Origin: an uncultured Muribaculaceae bacterium
Lineage (GTDB): Bacteria > Bacteroidota > Bacteroidia > Bacteroidales > Muribaculaceae
Assembly: GCA_910587545.1 (NCBI GenBank)
Contig: CAJUMI010000072.1
Coordinates: 1 to 13,036, forward strand
Length of the DNA stretch: 13,036 nt
Direction of reading: 5' to 3'
Part shown: piece after piece, positions 8,134 through 13,036 of the stretch
Position numbering within the stretch: position 1 is the stretch's first letter
Layout of the letters: each line of letters begins with the position of its first letter
The notes under the pieces: generated by a model
The model's database searches: none
What the model was told of the DNA's origin: nothing
Seen by the model: the letters and a program-made list of their open reading frames with translations, nothing else
Made by a program: the position numbers and the translations under genes

Positions 8134-8662
8134 CTGCTCCGGGAGAGCCACGGGTTGCGTAAGCGTCGACAGAGAGATCAACAGTCTCACAACGGTCTTT
8201 ATGACAGCTGTAGGGCGCCTCGCTGGAACCAATGAGGCCCGAGTCGGTGATACGAAGCATGGCGGCGTTGTCAGCGCCGGCAGCATCTGCGGCGGTGTCA
8301 GTGGTGTCAGTGGTGTCTGCGGCGTCGGGGGAGACGGGAGGCCACTCGGCGGGATTGATTCGCACCCACTTTCTGGTGTCGTCGAAGTAGCGCACACAGC
8401 GGGGACCGTCCCCGGTCATGAGATAGAGCGATGACCCGCAAGGCAGCACGCAGCTTATGGGACTGCCCGTGACGGCGATCTCGGTGACTTCAGTGACATC
8501 GGCAACGCAGATCTCGGTGAAATGGCCTTCGAAACCGGTGATGTCGGCGTAGCCGACATGGCAGCCATCGGTGACGATGAGCAGCTTGAGGCCGGGAAAG
8601 GGATTCATTTGTGCCATGATGCGCCAGCGGCGCGGAGCGGGTGGTGTTTTTGAGTGTTTCAT
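8087..8662 (-). CDS. Hypothetical protein, possibly 3'-truncated
   Basis: This 191-residue protein has no family I recognise. It runs opposite to all neighbours. A -7 element (TAACTTTG, 8683-8690 on the minus strand) lies about 20 bp before the ATG, which supports it as a real gene. Residues 20-100 look globular (for example LKLLIVTDGCHVGYADITG and GSSLYLMTGDGPRCVRYFDD). Residues 113-134 are low-complexity Asp/Thr/Ala repeats, and 135-175 look ordered again. An internal start at Met16 or Met19 is possible. The last 15 or so codons are read from the antisense of the degenerate promoter repeat, so the natural C-terminus has probably been lost. No signal peptide is seen. Confidence 0.6.
   Translation of the reverse strand: MKHSKTPPAPRRWRIMAQMNPFPGLKLLIVTDGCHVGYADITGFEGHFTEICVADVTEVTEIAVTGSPISCVLPCGSSLYLMTGDGPRCVRYFDDTRKWVRINPAEWPPVSPDAADTTDTTDTAADAAGADNAAMLRITDSGLIGSSEAPYSCHKDRCETVDLSVDAYATRGSPGAVATTSPEIVSANYFI
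8294..8320. repeat. 9-bp tandem repeat inside the minus-strand gene
   Basis: Two exact units of GGTGTCAGT (8294-8302 and 8303-8311) are followed by a diverged third, GGTGTCTGC. On the minus strand they encode a Thr-Asp-Thr-type repeat. Since the unit is a multiple of three, slippage would change length without breaking the frame. Confidence 0.6.
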
Positions 8663-8682
8663 AGGTGTGTGCTATTCTGCTG

Positions 8683-8690
8683 CAAAGTTA
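8683..8690 (-). promoter_or_regulatory. -7 element for the minus-strand gene (TAACTTTG)
   Basis: Read on the minus strand, TAACTTTG matches TAnnTTTG and ends about 20 bp before the ATG at 8662. No exact -33 TTTG is found at 19-21 bp; a TTTG appears at 25 bp (8716-8719 complement). The position right before an open frame makes chance less likely. Confidence 0.5.
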
Positions 8691-8764
8691 TTAAGAGTTT
8701 TCATAGGTTTGTCAGCAAAAAATGACCGACGAGGCGGTTTAACACTTTTGATTACGGAAATCCC

Positions 8765-8795
8765 CTGATTTCCAGGGTTGAAGATCAGTTTTTTT
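8765..8795 (+). terminator. Rho-independent terminator-like hairpin
   Basis: CTGATTTC pairs with GAAGATCAG (one bulged G) around a 7-nt loop, followed directly by seven Ts (8789-8795). An alternative perfect stem, GGAAATC-CCCT-GATTTCC, overlaps it at 8756-8773, so the two structures could compete. No plus-strand gene ends just upstream (rodA ends 730 bp earlier), so its purpose is unclear. It could shield the RHS locus from read-through. Confidence 0.45.
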
Positions 8796-8889
8796 GTCAG
8801 ACTTGTCGGATAGATTGGCCCAGCAAGACTAATTACCTGATAACCAAGAATGCACGGGCCGATATTTTTCCGCCTTATGGAATTCGCCG

Positions 8890-8905
8890 TGCGGAATTTT
8901 CCGCA
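8890..8905. repeat. Palindrome next to the RHS promoter
   Basis: TGCGGAA-TT-TTCCGCA is a perfect 7-bp dyad that ends where the promoter block begins, about 25 bp ahead of the -33 element. It could be an operator. It is absent from the degenerate copy at 8074. Confidence 0.35.
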
Positions 8906-8965
8906 ACATGTTATAAAACATATAAAAATATTTGCAAAAGCGGTTTCGGGGGTGTTATCTTTGCG
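8905..8965 (+). promoter_or_regulatory. Promoter of the first RHS cassette (copy 2 of the repeat)
   Basis: TTTG at 8931-8934 and TATCTTTG at 8956-8963 are separated by 21 bp, close to the Bacteroidetes -33/-7 pattern. The block begins with an AT-rich tract containing ATGTT-ATAA-AACAT. The predicted transcription start lies near 8970, giving a leader of about 20-25 nt before the ATG at 8994. A degenerate copy lies at 8074-8133. Confidence 0.65.
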
Positions 8966-8993
8966 AAAGCCAACCCTCTAATCCCATGTCGCC

Positions 8994-10097
8994 ATGTCTC
9001 GCCTCCCGTCTCGCAAATTATCGGTTCTCGCGTCATATATCTACGACGGTGCAGGCAAAAAACTCGGCACACGTTCGCGCATCAGTTACTTCTCTGACAG
9101 GCCATTGACGACCTACGCCATACAAGAACCTTGCAGGGCTGAAGATCACGACTACATAGGCAACTATGAGTTCAAGAACGGGCGGGTGCATCGCGTCAAC
9201 ACGCCTTACGGCTACATTACGATGGGCGTATTCATTCCTTACGAGCGCGATTATCAGGGAAATAACCGCAATCATGCAAGTTACTATGCTTACGGCCTGT
9301 CGGTGCAGGGATCTGAGGTCAAGAACCCCGACCCATATCTCTACGGCAGCAAGGATTTCTATTCACTCAAAGGCATTAACCTATACGACTTCAACGCCCG
9401 CACCTATGCCGCCGACATCGCCCGCTTCATGCAGCCCGACCCCAATGCAAGCGACTATCATTGGTTATCCCCGTATGCCTATTGTGGCGGAGATCCCATA
9501 AACAATATCGATCCTGATGGTAAAAATATTGCAATTTTAATAGAAAATGGCCTTATTGGTCATTTAGCATTGTTGATTCAGGAAGAAGAACATATGTGGC
9601 GGTATTATTCGTTTAATGGCACGAATATATACGAGCTGACTAATGGGTACTTAGGAGATGGTCCGGATCATGATGTAGGTCGTGGATCATGGTCTTCTCC
9701 ACAAGAATTTTTGGATCAGGCCCATAAAACTACAAAAGAAGAAAGAGAGAAGAATACGGATGTCATCAACAATTATGATTACACAGATGCATACGAGATA
9801 GAAACTACACCCGAGCAAGATAATATAATAAAGGAAACATTTACAAAAATTGCAGAAAATGAAGATTATGACATGACTTCTAACAATTGTGCTCATGCGG
9901 TGCAACGTTCTTTGTTTACCGCCGGAATAGATATATCTGAATGGACGACGAATGTTTTTGTACCATCACTTGGAACAAGTTGTCCGGTCTACATTGAATT
10001 TCCCGAAACACAGCCAAAGTCTATTCGTCCAACCAACGCTTATAAATCAATCAAACGACAGAACCCAAATGGAACGACATATCGTAGAAAAAATTAA
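8994..10097 (+). CDS. Orphan RHS core with cysteine peptidase-like C-terminal tip
   Basis: This 367-residue protein is a short C-terminal piece of an RHS polymorphic toxin. Residues 14-105 resemble the last strands of the RHS wall (DHDYIGNYEFKNG, TPYGY, DYQGNNR, YYAYGLS). Residues 115-176 are the RHS-associated core (YLYGSKDF, YDFNARTYAADIARFMQPDP, PYAYCGGDPI, IDPDG). After IDPDGK the DNA turns AT-rich and a new domain starts (about 178-367). His190 in GHLALLI and Cys299 in SNNCAHAVQ suggest a permuted papain/NlpC-LRAT-like peptidase, an inference from motifs only. There is no signal peptide and no YD-repeat cage, and the segment after DYQGNNR looks about 12 residues shorter than usual. An ATG at 8986 is in another frame and closes quickly. 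A good promoter precedes the gene, so it may be expressed. Confidence 0.85.
   Translation: MSRLPSRKLSVLASYIYDGAGKKLGTRSRISYFSDRPLTTYAIQEPCRAEDHDYIGNYEFKNGRVHRVNTPYGYITMGVFIPYERDYQGNNRNHASYYAYGLSVQGSEVKNPDPYLYGSKDFYSLKGINLYDFNARTYAADIARFMQPDPNASDYHWLSPYAYCGGDPINNIDPDGKNIAILIENGLIGHLALLIQEEEHMWRYYSFNGTNIYELTNGYLGDGPDHDVGRGSWSSPQEFLDQAHKTTKEEREKNTDVINNYDYTDAYEIETTPEQDNIIKETFTKIAENEDYDMTSNNCAHAVQRSLFTAGIDISEWTTNVFVPSLGTSCPVYIEFPETQPKSIRPTNAYKSIKRQNPNGTTYRRKN
9384..9442 (+). repeat. 59-bp near-identical RHS core block, copy 1
   Basis: This block is identical to 11681-11730 over its first 50 bases and has a single G/A mismatch at 9434, then eight more identical bases. It encodes the YDFNARTYAADIARFMQPDP stretch in both genes. 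Sequence on either side is clearly diverged, so identity stops abruptly. Confidence 0.95.
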
Positions 10098-10428
10098 ACG
10101 TCAATTGAAAAAAACTACACTGTATTTAAAATCCAGGCGGCAATATATCAGTAGTTTTACTCTAATTCTTTTGATTTATTGCACCACTCAGATATTATTT
10201 ATGTTGATATATTATAGAGAGGGAGATCTGCCTTTGTCAGTACTTGTTTTAATACCACTTGCGGTTATTGGCTCTATTGTTTTATGGGCATGTATTCGTA
10301 TTTGTAACTGGTGGTTCCGGGGACTATGGCACTCACCATTGACAGCTGTTTGTGTGGCGATGCTTCTTATCTCTCTTATTTGTTTTTGCTTTTGTATGCT
10401 AAGAGCACCGATGTTTGATACTTTCTGA
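10069..10428 (+). CDS. Small three-TM protein, candidate immunity protein
   Basis: I do not recognise this 119-residue protein. It has a basic N-terminus (about 1-27, rich in Lys and Arg) and three likely membrane helices (about 28-48, 56-78, 91-111). I chose the ATG at 10069, which overlaps the preceding RHS gene by 29 nt. An ATG at 9952 in the same frame would lie far inside the toxin gene. The position right after the toxin domain, with coupled overlap and AT-rich composition, is what is expected of an immunity gene. A membrane location would fit a toxin acting at the envelope, but no function is shown. Confidence 0.7.
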   Translation: MERHIVEKIKRQLKKTTLYLKSRRQYISSFTLILLIYCTTQILFMLIYYREGDLPLSVLVLIPLAVIGSIVLWACIRICNWWFRGLWHSPLTAVCVAMLLISLICFCFCMLRAPMFDTF

Positions 10429-10458
10429 AAAATTATAACAACCGATAAATAATCAGTC

Positions 10459-10779
10459 ATGAATATTAAAATTGATCGCGACATAATCACGCAGAATGCA
10501 ATGAAATTTATGCTGACAATTATATTCTTATCTGTATATGGACTTGTATGCTTCTGTTACAATGTTATATTAGGTTGGATAACATCGCCATACGAACCGG
10601 CCGACTCTTTGACCGCGACGAATGCGTTTGTGTTTGGCATCACATCTACTATTACATTGTGTACTATTGCAAGGTGGATTTTCAAACGTTATTTTACACC
10701 GCCTATATTAGTATTGATTTACATACTGATATCACTTACGTTCATTAATACATTCTCAGTTGTCATCTATATACGTTGA
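10459..10779 (+). CDS. Small three-TM protein, unknown
   Basis: This 106-residue protein has three likely membrane helices (about 16-39, 53-73, 82-104) and a charged N-terminus. The overall layout resembles the preceding 119-residue protein, although the sequences are not evidently similar. It follows that gene by 30 bp on the same strand with the same AT-rich composition. It could be a second immunity factor or a partner subunit. No motif identifies it. Confidence 0.65.
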   Translation: MNIKIDRDIITQNAMKFMLTIIFLSVYGLVCFCYNVILGWITSPYEPADSLTATNAFVFGITSTITLCTIARWIFKRYFTPPILVLIYILISLTFINTFSVVIYIR

Positions 10780-10808
10780 AGTATTTTAATAATGAACCGG
10801 ATCAATTT

Positions 10809-11420
10809 ATGAGCACTACGTATTTGAATTTCAAAAAGATATATATCTTAATGCTTTTAATGATGCTATGCCTCAATTCTTGTACAACAGATAGGATACC
10901 TTATATATATGACATTGAAATTGAACCTCAAAAGATGGATGAAAAATGTCAAGACTTCTTCAATACGCATCATGAATATATAGCCTGGACAATTGGACGC
11001 GATGGGAAGATGAAGAACCCGAATTATAATCCTAAAAATATAATTCCGCGTAAAAAGACAATGCGCCCGAGATCCAGAATTCACGCTTATTATTTCCGTC
11101 TTCCAATAGGAGACAGTACAGTAACCTTACGAACCGGCTTTTATACTTATGAAAAGGTACATGAAAGTACTTATCTATACATAGAGTCCTATGCATATAA
11201 TGATGGAGAATTAAAACCGTGGAGACGATATCATGATGAGAATGGAATGAAGTTATTAAGCTATGAGCAACAAAAAATATTAGCACTCTTCAAGGAGAAG
11301 TTTTTAGACGAAATCAATGTGCCTTATATGCCGCATGGAGAACATTATAAACGCAAGGTGCGTAAAACATATCACTCGGATGAAGACTCGACTAACGTCA
11401 TTGTCAGAGATGAACGGTAA
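10809..11420 (+). CDS. Predicted lipoprotein, candidate immunity protein
   Basis: This unknown 203-residue protein begins with a lipoprotein signal: basic NFKK, a hydrophobic stretch (about 11-22) and the lipobox LNSC with Cys25 as the lipid-attachment site. The mature part is hydrophilic, with many aromatic residues and a charged tail. A TTG start at 10776 (overlapping the previous stop) would add 11 residues, but the ATG at 10809 gives a normal signal peptide. Export to the periplasmic face or the outer membrane would suit protection against an incoming toxin. Its link to the upstream RHS tip is by position only. Confidence 0.7.
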   Translation: MSTTYLNFKKIYILMLLMMLCLNSCTTDRIPYIYDIEIEPQKMDEKCQDFFNTHHEYIAWTIGRDGKMKNPNYNPKNIIPRKKTMRPRSRIHAYYFRLPIGDSTVTLRTGFYTYEKVHESTYLYIESYAYNDGELKPWRRYHDENGMKLLSYEQQKILALFKEKFLDEINVPYMPHGEHYKRKVRKTYHSDEDSTNVIVRDER

Positions 11421-11542
11421 GGAATGCCGCGGCATGGTTGATGGTGATATCCAGTTCTTAGAAAAGGACAAAATTACGCGACCATCTGATAATTGTCTGG
11501 TCTATAAGGACATATCCATAGCTTTACGAAAATATTCAGGTA

Positions 11543-12424
11543 ATGTATCGACGATATACATATAGAATAAACAATAATTTCAGCGGTTACGACCTGCCGA
11601 AGGCATCGTCGAAAGCGGCAGAGGTCAATCCGTTCAAATACGGCGGCAAAGAATTCGAGGAGCGCCAGGGCGTGAACATTTACGACTTCAACGCCCGCAC
11701 CTATGCCGCCGACATCGCCCGCTTCATGCAACCCGACCCGTTGGCAACAGAAAACCACGGCGTATCGCCTTACATCTACTGCAACGGAGACCCCATCAAT
11801 TTCATCGACCCGACAGGTGAAAAGGTCTACTTTGTCAACGGGACAAGAAGAATAATTTCTGAGGAAGAAGCCGGGTCATATAATTCTTTAAACATGAAAG
11901 AGATCAATGCTCAATACGAAGGCCTCGACGTAGTCATAATCATCGATAAAGACGGTAAAATCATAAGACAATCCGAGACTTTTGATGAAGGGACAATCAA
12001 ACTTCATGACAATTCTCAAAGCAATTTAAAGGGTAAAGACATCACTATGTTTGAGATTATCGGTGAAGAAGCCGGACGATATGTATTCGAAGCTCTATCT
12101 CAGGAAATTACTGCAAGGAACGGTATCGAATTCGGATATATACGAAAGGGAACAAGAAAAAAAGGCTTAAACGTTGTCTTTACCGACCATAACGTTGCGG
12201 CATTAGAGAGTATGTGGGATGTGTTCTATAATACGATTAAGGCGAACAAACAACCATTTGTGGAAATTAATCATTCACATAAACGTACACCTGAGCCAAG
12301 CTCTAACGATTTAAAGAGTAAGAAGCAAATTAATGATTATTTAAGGCAATTTAATAAACGGCTTCCTAATTTTCTACTATATGTTTCTGATGTACCATTA
12401 TATATTGACTATACCAAATACTAA
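11543..12424 (+). CDS. Orphan RHS core with JAB/JAMM-like metallopeptidase tip
   Basis: This 293-residue protein begins in AT-rich DNA. RHS homology starts near residue 14 (SGYDLPKASS) and continues through FKYGGKEF, YDFNARTYAADIARFMQPDP, PYIYCNGDPI and IDPTGE (about 14-93). The remainder is a different tip from that of the first RHS gene. Residues 244-256, HSHKRTPEPSSND, match the JAMM pattern HxH...S..D that binds Zn. An upstream acidic residue, Glu196 in GIEFGYIRKG, is the likely catalytic Glu. The order fits the JAB-like toxin domains of Bacteroidales RHS proteins. Spacing between HxH and Ser is six residues, against seven in the canonical motif. An in-frame TAG at 11519-11521 limits the start to the ATG at 11543. 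No signal peptide is present. Confidence 0.83.
   Translation: MYRRYTYRINNNFSGYDLPKASSKAAEVNPFKYGGKEFEERQGVNIYDFNARTYAADIARFMQPDPLATENHGVSPYIYCNGDPINFIDPTGEKVYFVNGTRRIISEEEAGSYNSLNMKEINAQYEGLDVVIIIDKDGKIIRQSETFDEGTIKLHDNSQSNLKGKDITMFEIIGEEAGRYVFEALSQEITARNGIEFGYIRKGTRKKGLNVVFTDHNVAALESMWDVFYNTIKANKQPFVEINHSHKRTPEPSSNDLKSKKQINDYLRQFNKRLPNFLLYVSDVPLYIDYTKY
11681..11739 (+). repeat. 59-bp near-identical RHS core block, copy 2
   Basis: This is the partner of 9384-9442, 2297 bp downstream and in direct orientation. It falls in the same codon phase of each gene, so recombination between them would give an in-frame hybrid joining the first core to the JAB tip. Confidence 0.95.
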
Positions 12425-12436
12425 TATAATATCTCA

Positions 12437-13012
12437 ATGAAAATTATTCTGGATTATAAATATTGGAGCAGATTCTTGATAATGATTGTCGGACTGATAT
12501 GTCCGACCGTCAGTGTAAAAGCAGACGATTTCGCTTACGTGGAGTATAGGGGGATATCGGAGACGTTTGAAAAAACGGTATATGGCCGAGTGTTGATTGA
12601 TCGACCATTTAAGACGGATTTTCACCTGGATGTTGAATATGGGTGTGACTCAGAAGAGGACGAAGATTTTGTTATTCCCGTGGATCATATCCGATTTAAT
12701 ATGGAATTTGAAGGGTACGATTTTTTTGACAGGATAATAGAATTTGTTGCAAATAACATCGGGGCTGAACAACAGAATGCGATTTTTGATATCGAGGTGT
12801 CTGAACTCTACCAATATGACGATACAAATAACAGGAGAGATTTCTTTGCCATTTCACCCAATGGCTCCTATAAGATTGAAATAGTCAAGTATGATGTATT
12901 ACAGATGTTTAATCCATTCTTTTTCAAGCGAAACGGATTGACTTTTTCTTCAGCAAAGTTCCTGACGCCTTTATTCCGAAGTATTAAGAGCTTGTTTAAA
13001 AACGATTGTTAA
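12437..13012 (+). CDS. Secreted protein of unknown function, candidate JAB-toxin immunity
   Basis: This unknown 191-residue protein has an N-terminal Sec signal: basic KYWSR region, hydrophobic LIMIVGLICPTV (14-25) and a VKA site, with cleavage likely after Ala29. The mature part is acidic in the middle (GCDSEEDEDF) and basic near the C-terminus (FKRNG, FRSIKSLFKND). It starts 12 bp after the JAB-tip gene and is AT-rich like the tip, matching a toxin-immunity pair. No conserved cysteine follows the signal in lipobox context, so it appears soluble in the periplasm or secreted. Function is inferred from position alone. Confidence 0.68.
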   Translation: MKIILDYKYWSRFLIMIVGLICPTVSVKADDFAYVEYRGISETFEKTVYGRVLIDRPFKTDFHLDVEYGCDSEEDEDFVIPVDHIRFNMEFEGYDFFDRIIEFVANNIGAEQQNAIFDIEVSELYQYDDTNNRRDFFAISPNGSYKIEIVKYDVLQMFNPFFFKRNGLTFSSAKFLTPLFRSIKSLFKNDC

Positions 13013-13036
13013 CAGAAGTGAGTTTTCGGAGAGTAA

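Larger units (their letters stand above)
8663..8993. other. Divergent intergenic region between the minus-strand gene and the first RHS cassette
   Basis: No gene is apparent in these 331 bp. The stretch holds the minus-strand promoter element (8683-8690), a terminator-like hairpin with seven Ts (8765-8795), overlapping alternative stems (8756-8773), a 16-nt palindromic hairpin (8890-8905) and the RHS promoter block (8905-8965). Confidence 0.65.

Noticed and set aside
8201..8434. Gly/Val-rich plus-strand frame opposite the minus-strand gene
   Set aside because: It consists largely of the antisense of the 9-bp repeat region. The minus-strand frame is longer and has a promoter element.
9952..10068. 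Upstream ATG extending the 119-residue membrane protein by 39 residues
   Set aside because: It would overlap the RHS tip by about 145 nt, and the added residues are non-conserved looking; the ATG at 10069 gives a compact membrane protein.
11317..11565. 82-codon frame bridging the lipoprotein gene and the second RHS cassette
   Set aside because: Most of it overlaps the lipoprotein gene in another frame. The last 50 codons look somewhat protein-like but have no start context or motif.
1..13036. CRISPR arrays, tRNA/rRNA genes, transposases or integrases
   Set aside because: None was seen: no regularly spaced repeats, no tRNA-like cloverleaf noticed, and no transposase or integrase motifs in any plausible frame.

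Overview
The window looks like a chromosomal segment of a Bacteroidales bacterium, possibly of the Muribaculaceae/Bacteroides group. Three things point there: the gene order purH-mreB-mreC-mreD-mrdA-rodA, several Bacteroidetes-type promoter elements (TAnnTTTG at -7) in place of sigma-70 boxes, and Bacteroidales-style RHS core sequences. The family-level placement is an inference.

Region 1 (1-738) has no convincing intact gene. It holds a -7-like element, an imperfect inverted repeat with an inner hairpin, an 8-bp-stem hairpin, and a stretch on the minus strand that reads as frameshifted protein fragments (a possible gene relic). A -7 element at 702-709 sits just ahead of purH.

Region 2 (739-8033) is housekeeping. 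purH (last two steps of IMP synthesis) is followed by a tight five-gene cell-elongation cluster: MreB (actin-like filament), MreC and MreD (membrane scaffold), PBP2/MrdA (transpeptidase) and RodA (SEDS glycosyltransferase). mreC/mreD, mreD/mrdA and mrdA/rodA overlap by 4, 4 and 17 nt, which suggests translational coupling. RodA carries a long extra membrane segment compared with the short proteobacterial form.

Region 3 (8034-8993) is a junction. A minus-strand gene of unknown function with its own -7 element runs into a degenerate copy (8074-8133) of the promoter block that recurs intact at 8905-8965 ahead of the first RHS gene. A terminator-like hairpin lies between.

Region 4 (8994-13036) is accessory: a tandem array of two orphan RHS tip cassettes on the plus strand. 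Each is a short GC-rich RHS core joined to a different AT-rich C-terminal domain. The first tip has His and Asn-Cys motifs suggesting a permuted papain/NlpC-like peptidase. It is followed by two small three-TM proteins and a lipoprotein. The second tip carries a JAB/JAMM-type motif (HxH...S..D) and is followed by a secreted protein. The small genes are candidate immunity factors. The two cores share a 59-bp block with one mismatch, flanked by clearly diverged sequence, which looks like the crossover point for exchanging toxin tips. The full RHS cage and secretion signals are absent here, so the array looks like a reservoir of exchangeable toxin/immunity modules rather than a complete delivery system.
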